NCBI GenBank assembly: GCA_012735395.1
Contig: JAAYHN010000119.1
Span: forward strand, 1 to 46,597
DNA from: Alcaligenaceae bacterium
GTDB lineage: Bacteria > Pseudomonadota > Gammaproteobacteria > Burkholderiales > Burkholderiaceae_B
Reading direction: 5' to 3'
Length of the DNA: 46,597 bases
Shown: positions 8,864 to 18,112 of the stretch, one piece after another
Layout of the letters: every line of letters starts with the position of its first letter
Numbering within the stretch: the first letter of the stretch is position 1
Position numbers and translations under genes: made by a program
Notes under the pieces: model-generated
The model's database searches: none
What the model was told of the DNA's origin: nothing
The model's input: only the letters and a program-made list of their open reading frames with translations

Positions 8864-10326
8864 TCAGCACCCATAGGTTGGGGAGGTGGCGGAGCGGGTT
8901 CCCACTCATCGCCTTCCAGTTCCGGTTCTTCGTATGCTTCCAGCTGTTCATAATGGAAAGCAATATCTTCATTATAGAGCGATCCGGCAATACCTTTAGC
9001 CAACACCTGCGCGCCTTCGGAGATGGCAGGAATATCGCCCGACACAGTACCATGCGAAGCCACGGCCGGGTAGCAGAAGCAATGAATGTTTTCAATACCG
9101 GTTAACGGTGTGCCATTCTTAGGCTGGAACTCAAAACGGGGACCCAGGTCCGGACAGGCTGTCAGTTCGGCATCTTCCTGGCCCAGCGGGGGCGCATAAC
9201 GGCCACGCCAGGTACGTACATATGGCGCAAAGCTGGCGTATTCGGGACGCAGATGCCAATCAATCTTGAAACCGGTGGCGAAGATCAGGAAATCCACATT
9301 GAAAATACCTTTTGGGGTATGGATCAGCAACTGTTCATTGGCCACTTCCACCTTGTCAATCGGGCAGCCCACATTGAAACGGGCATTTTCATGACGGGAA
9401 ACCCGCAAGGTACTGCCACGTGGCGGGGGCACCTGCTGCACATTGATATAGTGACGGATACGCCATTTCCATTGATCGGGCAAACTGGCATAACCATGCG
9501 TAATACCCGGATTGCCTGAGCCCTTGCCTTTATTGATACGCGGGATATCCAGGCGCCGAATCAGCAAATCAACACTGGCCGCACCGCTTTCCAGTGCCGT
9601 GGCGGCACTGTCCATGGCAGACGCACCGCCACCAATCACGGCAACCCGTTTTCCTTTCAGCGTATCATAGTCGTACGCATCGGAAGAATGGGCCCATAGA
9701 TGGCGGGGAATGGCATTGGCAAATTCGGGTACGGAAGGCCCGCCCAAGCCATCCCGGCCGGTTGCCAGAATAAGACGGCGCGCCAATACCTGCTGCTCGC
9801 CACCGGCATTCCGGACCGTAAGTTCAAGGTAATTGTCGGGGTTAAGCTCTACCCGGGTAATGCTGTGTTCATTCAGTATGCTGACATCCATGACCTTGCG
9901 ATACCAGCGCAAATAATCCATCCATTGCAGGCGGGGAATTTTATCCAGCAGCTCCCATTCCCTGGCGCCAAACTGGGCTTCAAACCAGGCACGGAATGTC
10001 AGAGAGGGCAAACCCAGCGCCGGGCCGGTCAACTGTTTGGGTGAACGCAGGGTTTCCATACGGGCAGTGGTGGCCCAGGGGCCTTCAAAACCATCGGGGG
10101 AGCGGTCAAATACCTGGATATTATTGATCCCCAAGTGCTTCAGGGCCGTAGCAACCGTCAAACCGGCCATACCGCCACCAATAATGGCAACATCCAGCAA
10201 GTTTGTACCCTTCACGGTTCTTGCGTGAACCCATTGTTTGGCAGGTAATTCCAAGCGGGATAAATCTTCTTTTAATCTTTCTTCAAGCTTATCCAGACCT
10301 GTTTTTTCTTCTGAAATCGTATTCAT
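8860..10326 (-). CDS. FAD/NAD(P)-binding oxidoreductase, flavin-containing monooxygenase-like
   Basis: Two dinucleotide motifs (VAIIGGGMAGLTVA, VAVIGGGASAMDSA), LIFATGFKID; acidic/proline C-terminal tail. Confidence 0.8.
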   Translation of the reverse strand: MNTISEEKTGLDKLEERLKEDLSRLELPAKQWVHARTVKGTNLLDVAIIGGGMAGLTVATALKHLGINNIQVFDRSPDGFEGPWATTARMETLRSPKQLTGPALGLPSLTFRAWFEAQFGAREWELLDKIPRLQWMDYLRWYRKVMDVSILNEHSITRVELNPDNYLELTVRNAGGEQQVLARRLILATGRDGLGGPSVPEFANAIPRHLWAHSSDAYDYDTLKGKRVAVIGGGASAMDSAATALESGAASVDLLIRRLDIPRINKGKGSGNPGITHGYASLPDQWKWRIRHYINVQQVPPPRGSTLRVSRHENARFNVGCPIDKVEVANEQLLIHTPKGIFNVDFLIFATGFKIDWHLRPEYASFAPYVRTWRGRYAPPLGQEDAELTACPDLGPRFEFQPKNGTPLTGIENIHCFCYPAVASHGTVSGDIPAISEGAQVLAKGIAGSLYNEDIAFHYEQLEAYEEPELEGDEWEPAPPPPQPMGAE

Positions 10327-10496
10327 TTGGCAGCTCTTATATAAGGTATTCTTAATGCCGTAGGCATAAACAAAAATATCGCCACACTATTTGAATATAA
10401 CGTGACGATATATTAATTTTGATAATGCATATTTTAAATAATATAGTTAATATTATTTATACATTTTGGTTATAAGTATATTACATTTGATTTTTG

Positions 10497-12266
10497 CTAT
10501 TCTTCCACAAACCAGTTATCTTCAGACAACATGACCTGCTGATGCCCGTAACCGGCCGGCATCATGGGGAAACAGTTTTCCTGGGCCTGGACCCGCACAT
10601 CAAGGAAATAGGGACCGTCTGATTCAAGGCAGGCCTGTATGGCGTCTTCCAGCGCATTGGGGTCGGCCACCATGGCCGCCTCCCAGCCGAAGGCACGGGC
10701 CAAGGCAACGAAATCGGGCATGGATTCATTGTAGCTATGGCTGTAACGGCCATCGTGGATCAATTCCTGCCATTGGCGCACCATACCCATATGCCGGTTA
10801 TTGCAAAGGATGACCTTGACCGGTGTACGATGCTGGTTGGCGGTGGCCAGTTCCTGGATATTCATTAACACGGACGCATCGCCACTGATGCACACCACCA
10901 GTGAATCAGGATTGCCAATTTGGGCACCAATGGCCGCAGGCACCCCATAACCCATGGTACCGGCCCCACCCGAGGTTAACCAGCGGTTGGGCTGATTGAA
11001 TTTCAGGTACTGGGCGGCCCACATCTGATGCTGGCCAACATCGGTACTGACAATGGCATCACGGTTTTCTATTTGCTGATTGACCGTACTTAGCAAATGC
11101 TGGGGCAAAATGACCTCTTCGGAAGGCGTGAAGCCCAGGCAATCTTTCGCTTTCCATTTGCCAATGCGCAGCCACCAGTCATCAAGCTGGCTGGCATCAC
11201 GCTCCAGTGCCTTGATTTCATTAAACAGCCCCTTAAGCAAGGGGTAACAGTCACCCACCAGCGCTACATCGGCACGTACGACCTTATCAATCGATGCCGG
11301 ATCAATATCCAGATGAATTTTGGTGGCATGCGGGCAGAAATCGGACAGGCGGCCGGTAATGCGATCATCAAAACGCGCACCCACACACACGATCAGGTCG
11401 GCATGGTGCATGGCCAGATTGGCCTCCAGCGTGCCATGCATGCCCAGCATGCCCAGGAATTGTTTGTCTGTCCCGGGAAAAGCCCCCAGACCCATTAAGG
11501 TTAAGGTGCAGGGCGCGCCCGTATAATTCACCATATTACTGAAGATTTCGCAGGCATCGGGACCGGAGTTAACCAGGCCACCACCACCATAGAATACCGG
11601 GCGACGGGCATTCACAATTAATGCGGCCGCCCTTTTGGTGGCCGCCATCAGGACAGATGGCGACACCTGTGAAGAGGGGCTGACCGGTATGTCATTATTA
11701 ATGCTTTCTTCGGTATCGGCCGCTGCCGCCATTTGAATATCTTTCGGAAAATCAATCAGCACGGGGCCCGGACGGCCGGAAGCGGTCAGGTTATAGGCTT
11801 TGGCAGTTAAGGCAGCCACATCTTCCACCCGCTTGATTTGGGCATTCCATTTGGTAACAGGCCGTGAAATACCAACGGCATCACACTCCTGGAAGGCATC
11901 CGTGCCAATTGCACTGGTTGCCACCTGCCCGCTGATGCACAGGACGGGAATGGAATCGCACATGGCATCCAGCAGGCCCGAAGTGGTATTGGCCATGCCC
12001 GGGCCGGAGGTTACTAGTACCACACCGGTACGGCCGGTGGAACGGGCATAGCCCTCGGCGGCATGTACCGCAGCCTGTTCGTGGCGAACCAGGACATGGC
12101 GTAAACGGGGCTCTGAATACAGGGCATCATAAAGGGGCAGGACGGCACCACCCGGATAGCCGAAAATGGTATCAACACCATTGGCAATAAGCGTTTCCAG
12201 AAGAACCTGGGCACCATTCAGGGTGGTATTCTGTGTTGGCATGGAAGTCATTATGTGTTCAATCAT
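10497..12266 (-). CDS. ilvB: acetolactate synthase large (catalytic) subunit
   Basis: IFGYPGGAVLPLYDALY, VRHEQAAVHAAEGYARSTG, GAGTMGYGVPAAIGA, GDASVLMNIQELATA ThDP motif. Confidence 0.9.
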   Translation of the reverse strand: MIEHIMTSMPTQNTTLNGAQVLLETLIANGVDTIFGYPGGAVLPLYDALYSEPRLRHVLVRHEQAAVHAAEGYARSTGRTGVVLVTSGPGMANTTSGLLDAMCDSIPVLCISGQVATSAIGTDAFQECDAVGISRPVTKWNAQIKRVEDVAALTAKAYNLTASGRPGPVLIDFPKDIQMAAAADTEESINNDIPVSPSSQVSPSVLMAATKRAAALIVNARRPVFYGGGGLVNSGPDACEIFSNMVNYTGAPCTLTLMGLGAFPGTDKQFLGMLGMHGTLEANLAMHHADLIVCVGARFDDRITGRLSDFCPHATKIHLDIDPASIDKVVRADVALVGDCYPLLKGLFNEIKALERDASQLDDWWLRIGKWKAKDCLGFTPSEEVILPQHLLSTVNQQIENRDAIVSTDVGQHQMWAAQYLKFNQPNRWLTSGGAGTMGYGVPAAIGAQIGNPDSLVVCISGDASVLMNIQELATANQHRTPVKVILCNNRHMGMVRQWQELIHDGRYSHSYNESMPDFVALARAFGWEAAMVADPNALEDAIQACLESDGPYFLDVRVQAQENCFPMMPAGYGHQQVMLSEDNWFVEE

Positions 12267-12451
12267 AAAATAAGTGATTCTTTAATATTATCAATTTTTT
12301 ATCGCAGCTGCCCGAACTTGCCTTTAATAACACGTTAAACTACGCATATTCTTATTATTCCTGCCGGCACAGGGAAGTGGCGCATGCCAAAAACATAAAA
12401 CAACGTCATGGCTGTGAAGGGGGACCGTTTTTACATGCAAGGAATTCTGAA

Positions 12452-13279
12452 ATGAGTGTTCACTCTGATATTAAACGTATCACTGTTCCACAATTAACGG
12501 CTTACAAAGGCCAGAAGAAGATTGTTTCCTTAACGTCTTATATTGCCCCTTTCGCCCGCCTTCTTGATGAATACATGGACATGATCCTGGTAGGCGACTC
12601 TACCGCCATGGTGGGCTACAACATGGAAGACACGCTTTCCATTACCGTAGAACAAATGGCTGCCCATGCCAAAGCCGTGGTGCGCTCCACCCAAAGGGCC
12701 TGCATCGTGGTGGACATGCCGTTTGGCAGCTATCAGGAATCGCCCGAGCAGGCATTTCGCAATGCCGCCCACATGCTGTCCGTCAGCGGTGCCGACTCTG
12801 TCAAGATTGAAGGGGGCGCCTATCTGGCCGAAACCACCCGTTTCCTGGTAGACCGGGGCATACCCGTACTGGCCCATATTGGCCTGATGCCACAATACAT
12901 GCATACCATGGGTGGTTTCAAGGCACAGGGTCTTGGCGAAGAAGCCGCTGCCCGTATTTTTGATGATGCCCTCGCACAGGCGCAGGCCGGTGCCTGGGGT
13001 ATTGTCATTGAAGGCACTGCCGAAGCACTGGCCCGCCGCATTACCCACAGCGTTAAAGTGCCCACCATTGGCATTGGCGCCTCGCCTGAGTGCGATGGCC
13101 AGGTGCTGGTTACCGAAGACATCCTGAATTTAAGTGGCCCGCGCATTCCCAAGTTTGCCAAACAGTTTGCCGATGTCCAGGCCACCATTAAACAGGGTGT
13201 TGAAGCCTACGCCACCCAGGTCCGTGATGGCTCTTTCCCCACCCTGGACAACTGTTTTGGTGTACCCAAAAATGGTTAA
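12452..13279 (+). CDS. panB: 3-methyl-2-oxobutanoate hydroxymethyltransferase
   Basis: MILVGDSTAMVGYNMEDTLSITVEQM, VKIEGG, HIGLMPQ, TIGIGASPECDGQVLV; start chosen at MSVHSDIKR (longer ORF opens at 12377). Confidence 0.92.
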   Translation: MSVHSDIKRITVPQLTAYKGQKKIVSLTSYIAPFARLLDEYMDMILVGDSTAMVGYNMEDTLSITVEQMAAHAKAVVRSTQRACIVVDMPFGSYQESPEQAFRNAAHMLSVSGADSVKIEGGAYLAETTRFLVDRGIPVLAHIGLMPQYMHTMGGFKAQGLGEEAAARIFDDALAQAQAGAWGIVIEGTAEALARRITHSVKVPTIGIGASPECDGQVLVTEDILNLSGPRIPKFAKQFADVQATIKQGVEAYATQVRDGSFPTLDNCFGVPKNG

Positions 13280-13793
13280 GCCCGAAAAACCGCTTGAAGG
13301 GGCGCCCTGGCATGAAGTGCGCCGGTCCACACTTCATGGCAATGGTGTTTTTGCCCTGCGGGACATTCCTGCAGGCACCAAAATTATCGAATACACCGGC
13401 AAACGCATTACGCCTGAACAGGCCGATGCCATGTTCCCGGTCAACCCCGATGACCCTTTCCACACTTTCTTCTTTTCATTAAGTTCGGGCAAAATCATAG
13501 ACGGCGGCAACCGGGGCAACGATGCCCGCTGGATTAACCACAGCTGTGCCCCCAACTGCGAAACCCAAGAGGGCCGTCATGGCAAGCGGGTGTATGTTTT
13601 TGCCAAACAGGATATCAAGGCGGGCGAAGAACTGTTCTACGATTACGGCCTGATTATCGACGACAAACTCACGCGCAAATTAAAGAAACAGTACCAATGC
13701 CTGTGCGGGGCCGCCAATTGCCGGGGCACCATGCTGGCACTGCCCGAAAAGAAAAAAGCCTCAAAGAAAAAACCGGCCGGAAACGCTGCCTAA
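13272..13793 (+). CDS. SET-domain protein (putative protein-lysine methyltransferase)
   Basis: GNGVFALRDIPAGTKIIEYTGKRI, WINHSCAPNCE, GEELFYDYG, post-SET-like CLCGAANCRGTM, Lys-rich tail; start overlaps panB stop by 8 nt. Confidence 0.88.
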   Translation: MVKPEKPLEGAPWHEVRRSTLHGNGVFALRDIPAGTKIIEYTGKRITPEQADAMFPVNPDDPFHTFFFSLSSGKIIDGGNRGNDARWINHSCAPNCETQEGRHGKRVYVFAKQDIKAGEELFYDYGLIIDDKLTRKLKKQYQCLCGAANCRGTMLALPEKKKASKKKPAGNAA

Positions 13794-14279
13794 ACCGGCC
13801 GCCATTTCCTGCAGGCATTGCCGAGCATCGCCCTGCACCACATTTGCACTGCAGGCAATCATCAGGTTCAGGTTTAAACCAAAATCTTCCACGGTGAAGC
13901 CCTGGCTGTCAAGGTGGCGGCCCTGCTCTTTGGCAACCGCAACCTGCTCAAGCAATGGCCGCTTTTCATTGGTATAGACCCAAACAGGCTTGCCCAGGGC
14001 AATCGCAAACCCCGTTTCAAAAACCGTACCGGAATCAGGCTCATGGCCACGGAAGGCGTTCAGGTTGGCCATGACCGCATCGGCCTGGCGTATCAATTCA
14101 AGATTGGCCTGGCAGATCCAGCGTGCCAGCGCCTGCTTGGACAGGCCGTCTGGCGCCTGATTGTCCAGCGGATACAGGCCCTCAAAGCCAAAGGCACTGC
14201 ACAGGGATTTAAGCTGATTGCCATATTCAACGGCATCAGGCCTGAATACATCGGGGCCGGCCAGATAAATTTTTTTCAT
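13761..14279 (-). CDS. nucleoside 2-deoxyribosyltransferase
   Basis: KKIYLAGPDVFRPDA, EPDSGTVFETGFAIALGKPVW; convergent 33-nt overlap with SET gene. Confidence 0.85.
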   Translation of the reverse strand: MKKIYLAGPDVFRPDAVEYGNQLKSLCSAFGFEGLYPLDNQAPDGLSKQALARWICQANLELIRQADAVMANLNAFRGHEPDSGTVFETGFAIALGKPVWVYTNEKRPLLEQVAVAKEQGRHLDSQGFTVEDFGLNLNLMIACSANVVQGDARQCLQEMAAGLGSVSGRFFL

Positions 14280-14378
14280 AAAAACCATCCTTTTTGCTAC
14301 ACTTACATCGGTTTGATTTTCCAATATTAATTGAAATTACCCGTAACAACAGCGCCACATAAAAAACATAGGGAATAA

Positions 14379-15896
14379 ATGAAGAAAAAAACAATTTTCG
14401 CACTGGGCACAGTTATTGTGGCGGTCGCGGCATATGGTACCGCTGCATGGCAAGCCGGCAAAAAAACCGAACAAACCCTGCAGGCACGTGTACAAACGTT
14501 AAACGGGGCCCTTGAAAAATACCTTCCGTTCGGTATTAAGGCAACCCTTGAAAATCATGAGCGTGGCCTGTTTAGCAGTACGTCACAACTGAAAATTTCA
14601 ACTCACAACCCAACGCAAGAGCCGCAGGAACTGCTTTTCCTGCTGCAAACCGATCATGGCCCCTTGCCCTGGAGACAATTGAAAGAACAGCATTTCCAGC
14701 TGGCCCAATCATATACGACAGCCCGGCTTCAGCAAACCCCGCTTACCGAAGCGCTGTTCAAGGCCACGAACGGGCAATCTCCGTTTGATATCCAGCTTAC
14801 CACCCTCTATTCCGGCCAGCAGGAAATGGTCCTGAACGCCATTCCTGTCAGCTTCGATAAAGATAATTTCTTTTTTGATTACAGCGGATTAATACTGACG
14901 GCCAGCAGTGACGAAGCGCTGGACAATATCCGTGTCACGGGTGATATTGCCCATATCAGCGCGGGTGAAGGCACCCTGCAAAACAAAACGGAACATGCCG
15001 AATTCACCGGCATTCATTTCAATGAAACATTCCAGCGCAAAGCGGAACAGGGCTATGAGCTGCAGCGCGAACACAGCATGGAAAAAATCCAGTTTCATCT
15101 GCTACCCGCCCATATCGTGCTGGACCAAACCAAGAGCACTGACACCTTAAGTGATGATGGCAAAAATATTGCCGTCAGCAACACCACCAGTGCAAATAAT
15201 TTAAGCATTAACCAATATGACCTGGGCAGTATCAATTATGCCGTCAGCCTGGATAAAATCAGCTCCAGTGCGGCACGCCTGCTGTTCAATAGCCTGCTGG
15301 GTATGTTTAAGCAAGAACTGAACAAAGCAAAAGAGGGTGCGGCGCCCTCTTTCGACTCCATGAATGCCATGTCTTTGGGCCTGGCTGCCTTGGGCCTGTT
15401 CAATAATGAACCGCTTATTTCGTATGGCCCTATTAAATGGAGCCTGCCCGAAGGCAGCAGTGATGTTACTTTCAAAGTTGGGCTGAACCGGCCGAATTTC
15501 ATTTTAATGTCACGCCAGCCCGAAGAAATGTTATGGGACATGATCCGTTCACTGGACATCCGCCTGTCGGTTTCCAAAAAAATGCTGGCCAAAACCATTA
15601 CCACCATCAGGGAACTGGAACGGGCTTTTAACCCCGATGAGGCCAGCCTTGAATCACTGCCCGAAGACCCGATGCCAATGATCCAGGGCTATGCCGATGC
15701 GCTGGCAGAAGCAGGCCTGCTCACGCAGGAAGGTGACCTGATCAACGGTTCATTACAGGTGGATGGCGGCAAAAATATCAAAACCGCCAGCCATATTTCT
15801 TTCAATGGCGTTAGCATGACCCCCGAGGAGTTCATGGACACCATTACGGAACGGTTCAGGAAGATGGATGAACTGGCCAAATCGTTGCCGTGGTAA
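14379..15896 (+). CDS. DUF945 (YdgA-like) family protein
   Basis: N-terminal TM/signal MKKKTIFALGTVIVAVAAYGTAAWQAGKKTEQTLQ; LENHERGLFSSTSQLKI. Confidence 0.75.
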   Translation: MKKKTIFALGTVIVAVAAYGTAAWQAGKKTEQTLQARVQTLNGALEKYLPFGIKATLENHERGLFSSTSQLKISTHNPTQEPQELLFLLQTDHGPLPWRQLKEQHFQLAQSYTTARLQQTPLTEALFKATNGQSPFDIQLTTLYSGQQEMVLNAIPVSFDKDNFFFDYSGLILTASSDEALDNIRVTGDIAHISAGEGTLQNKTEHAEFTGIHFNETFQRKAEQGYELQREHSMEKIQFHLLPAHIVLDQTKSTDTLSDDGKNIAVSNTTSANNLSINQYDLGSINYAVSLDKISSSAARLLFNSLLGMFKQELNKAKEGAAPSFDSMNAMSLGLAALGLFNNEPLISYGPIKWSLPEGSSDVTFKVGLNRPNFILMSRQPEEMLWDMIRSLDIRLSVSKKMLAKTITTIRELERAFNPDEASLESLPEDPMPMIQGYADALAEAGLLTQEGDLINGSLQVDGGKNIKTASHISFNGVSMTPEEFMDTITERFRKMDELAKSLPW

Positions 15897-15907
15897 CAAC
15901 ATGGCCA

Positions 15908-17326
15908 TCAGGATTTAATAACCCCATAACGTGCCAGGGTACGTTCCCGTGCCTGCGCATGGTCAACAATGGGTGGCAAATAAGCGCCAGCCAGCAACCA
16001 GGGTTCATGAATGTATTTGTTCGGGAGGGCCTCCAGTTCAGGAAGATACCTGCGAATGAACCTGCCCTCCGGATCAAATTTTTTTGACTGGGTAACCGGA
16101 TTGAAAATACGGAACCAGGGTTGGGCATCACAGCCGGTAGAGGCTGCCCATTGCCAGCCGCCGTTATTGGCGGCAAGGTCATAGTCGTTAAGCTTGCTGG
16201 CAAAATATTTTTCACCTTCGCGCCAGTCAATACCCAGATCCTTGCACAGGAAAGAAGCCGTCACCATACGCAGGCGGTTATGCATGTAACCGGTCTGGTT
16301 CAGCTGGCGCATGGCCGCATCCACCAGCGGATAGCCGGTTCTGCCCTCACACCAGGCAGCCAGATAGGCCGGGTTATTATCCCATTGGATGCGATCATAT
16401 ATGCGCCGGAAAGACTGGTTCACCACGTGCGGGAAATGATACAGGACAGCCTGATAGAAATCCCGCCAGATCAGCTCGGACAGCCAGCTTGCCGCCCCTT
16501 CATTTTTTTGCGCCAGGGCAAAACCGGCCAGTTGCCTGATGGACACCGTACCAAAACGGATATGCACCGACAGATACGACACCCCTTTGACCGCAGGAAA
16601 ATCCCGTGCTTCTTTATAGCGGGCCACCCTGGAGGAGAAATCAGCCAACAAAGCCTGGGCACCACGGCTGCCGGCAGGCAGCTTTACGCCTTCCCAGGCA
16701 CCGGCTTCAAAGCCGATTTCCGGCAAGGAAGGGATGCTATTACCCGCAGGTTTAACCGCCAGCCGGGCCGCATATTTTTCAACCGGATAAGCTTTCAGCT
16801 GAAAACCATCAATTTTCTTCAGCCAGGCATTTTTGTACGGCGTAAATACGCTGTAAGGCTTGTCCTGCCCGGTCAATACTTCAGGCCCCTCAAAAACCAC
16901 CTGGTCTTTAAAGTCGGCAAAACCGATACCCAGGGTATCCAGGCTGGCCGCAACAGATAGATCACGCTCGCGTGCCGCAGGCTCATAGTCACGATTGGCA
17001 AACACTTTCCGCACACCCAGTTGCATGGCCAGTTCGGGAATAACATCAAGCGCCGAACCATGCCTGACAATCAGGCCGCTACCCTGGCCACCGGCGCCCA
17101 GGGACAAGGCATTCAAGGCGATATCCAGTTCCTGCACGCACTGGTGAATAAACTCGACCCGCCGGTCTTTGCGGGTAGGCAAAGCAGCCAGGATATCGGT
17201 ATCAAATATGAAAACACAATACACTTTCTGTGCCGAACGCAGGGCATGGTAAAGTGCGGCATGATCTTCACAACGCAAGTCACGGCGAAACCAGACCAGG
17301 GCCGGGCTCAATGCAGTTACAGTCAT
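15908..17326 (-). CDS. phrB: deoxyribodipyrimidine photolyase
   Basis: ALVWFRRDLRCEDHAAL; ELIWRDFYQAVLYHFP; GRTGYPLVDAAMRQLNQTGYMHNRLRM; NNGGWQWAASTGCDAQPWFRIFNP. Confidence 0.92.
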   Translation of the reverse strand: MTVTALSPALVWFRRDLRCEDHAALYHALRSAQKVYCVFIFDTDILAALPTRKDRRVEFIHQCVQELDIALNALSLGAGGQGSGLIVRHGSALDVIPELAMQLGVRKVFANRDYEPAARERDLSVAASLDTLGIGFADFKDQVVFEGPEVLTGQDKPYSVFTPYKNAWLKKIDGFQLKAYPVEKYAARLAVKPAGNSIPSLPEIGFEAGAWEGVKLPAGSRGAQALLADFSSRVARYKEARDFPAVKGVSYLSVHIRFGTVSIRQLAGFALAQKNEGAASWLSELIWRDFYQAVLYHFPHVVNQSFRRIYDRIQWDNNPAYLAAWCEGRTGYPLVDAAMRQLNQTGYMHNRLRMVTASFLCKDLGIDWREGEKYFASKLNDYDLAANNGGWQWAASTGCDAQPWFRIFNPVTQSKKFDPEGRFIRRYLPELEALPNKYIHEPWLLAGAYLPPIVDHAQARERTLARYGVIKS

Positions 17327-17344
17327 CCGATGACACTCCCTAGT

Positions 17345-18112
17345 TCAAACCGTCAGGTATTTTTGCTTGATTGCTTCATTTCCAAGCAAATCCCGCATGC
17401 TGCCGGTATACCTGACCTGCCCCTTTTCAAGCACATAAGCCCGGTCTGACACCAGTTCGGCAAAATGCAGGTTCTGCTCGGACAGCAAGATGGCAATCCC
17501 TTTTTCTTTCAGGGCCAGAATCATGCGGGCCATTTGCTCTACGATCACGGGGGCCACGCCTTCCGAGGGCTCATCCAGCAATACCATAAAGGGGTTCCCC
17601 ATTAAAGTACGGGCAACACTTAACATTTGCTGCTCGCCCCCGCTCATTTTGCCGCCGGGGCGGTCCAGCATATTTCCCAGGTTGGGAAACAGGGAAAACA
17701 GGGATTCTTGTGTCCAGAAAAAACCTTCCGTGCCATCGGGCCAGTGGCGAGCCGGCTGCCGCCCCGTTTCCAGGTTTTCCACCACGGTCAGGTCAGAAAA
17801 CACCCGGCGGTCTTCGGGTACATAACCCAAACCGGCACGGGCAATTTGATAAGCCTGCCAGCGGGAAATATCCTTGCCCATAAAACTGATTTTGCCGCTA
17901 CTGCGCTCCAGCAGGCCCATGATGGATTTAAGCGTAGTGGATTTACCGGCACCATTACGTCCCATTAAGGCCACCACTTCACCCTTGCCAACGGTCAGGC
18001 CAACATCAAACAGGATATGCGCCCCGCCATACCAGGCATTCAAACCCTCCACCTGCAGCATGGCTTGAATGCCCGGCGCTATTTGCCCGTTCTGTTGCAC
18101 GGAAGTATTCAT
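17345..18112 (-). CDS. livF: branched-chain amino acid-type ABC transporter ATP-binding protein
   Basis: ALMGRNGAGKSTTLKSIMGLL, MSGGEQQMLSVARTLMGNPFMVLLDEPSEGVAPVIVEQM. Confidence 0.85.
   Translation of the reverse strand: MNTSVQQNGQIAPGIQAMLQVEGLNAWYGGAHILFDVGLTVGKGEVVALMGRNGAGKSTTLKSIMGLLERSSGKISFMGKDISRWQAYQIARAGLGYVPEDRRVFSDLTVVENLETGRQPARHWPDGTEGFFWTQESLFSLFPNLGNMLDRPGGKMSGGEQQMLSVARTLMGNPFMVLLDEPSEGVAPVIVEQMARMILALKEKGIAILLSEQNLHFAELVSDRAYVLEKGQVRYTGSMRDLLGNEAIKQKYLTV

Noticed and set aside
12530-13048. 172-aa minus-strand ORF opposite panB
   Set aside because: Antisense to a highly conserved enzyme gene; His/Gly-rich nonsense-like translation.
16121-16960. 279-aa ORF antisense to the photolyase gene
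   Set aside because: Composition is typical of an antisense shadow ORF; the opposite strand is a clear photolyase, and there is no RBS or recognisable domain.
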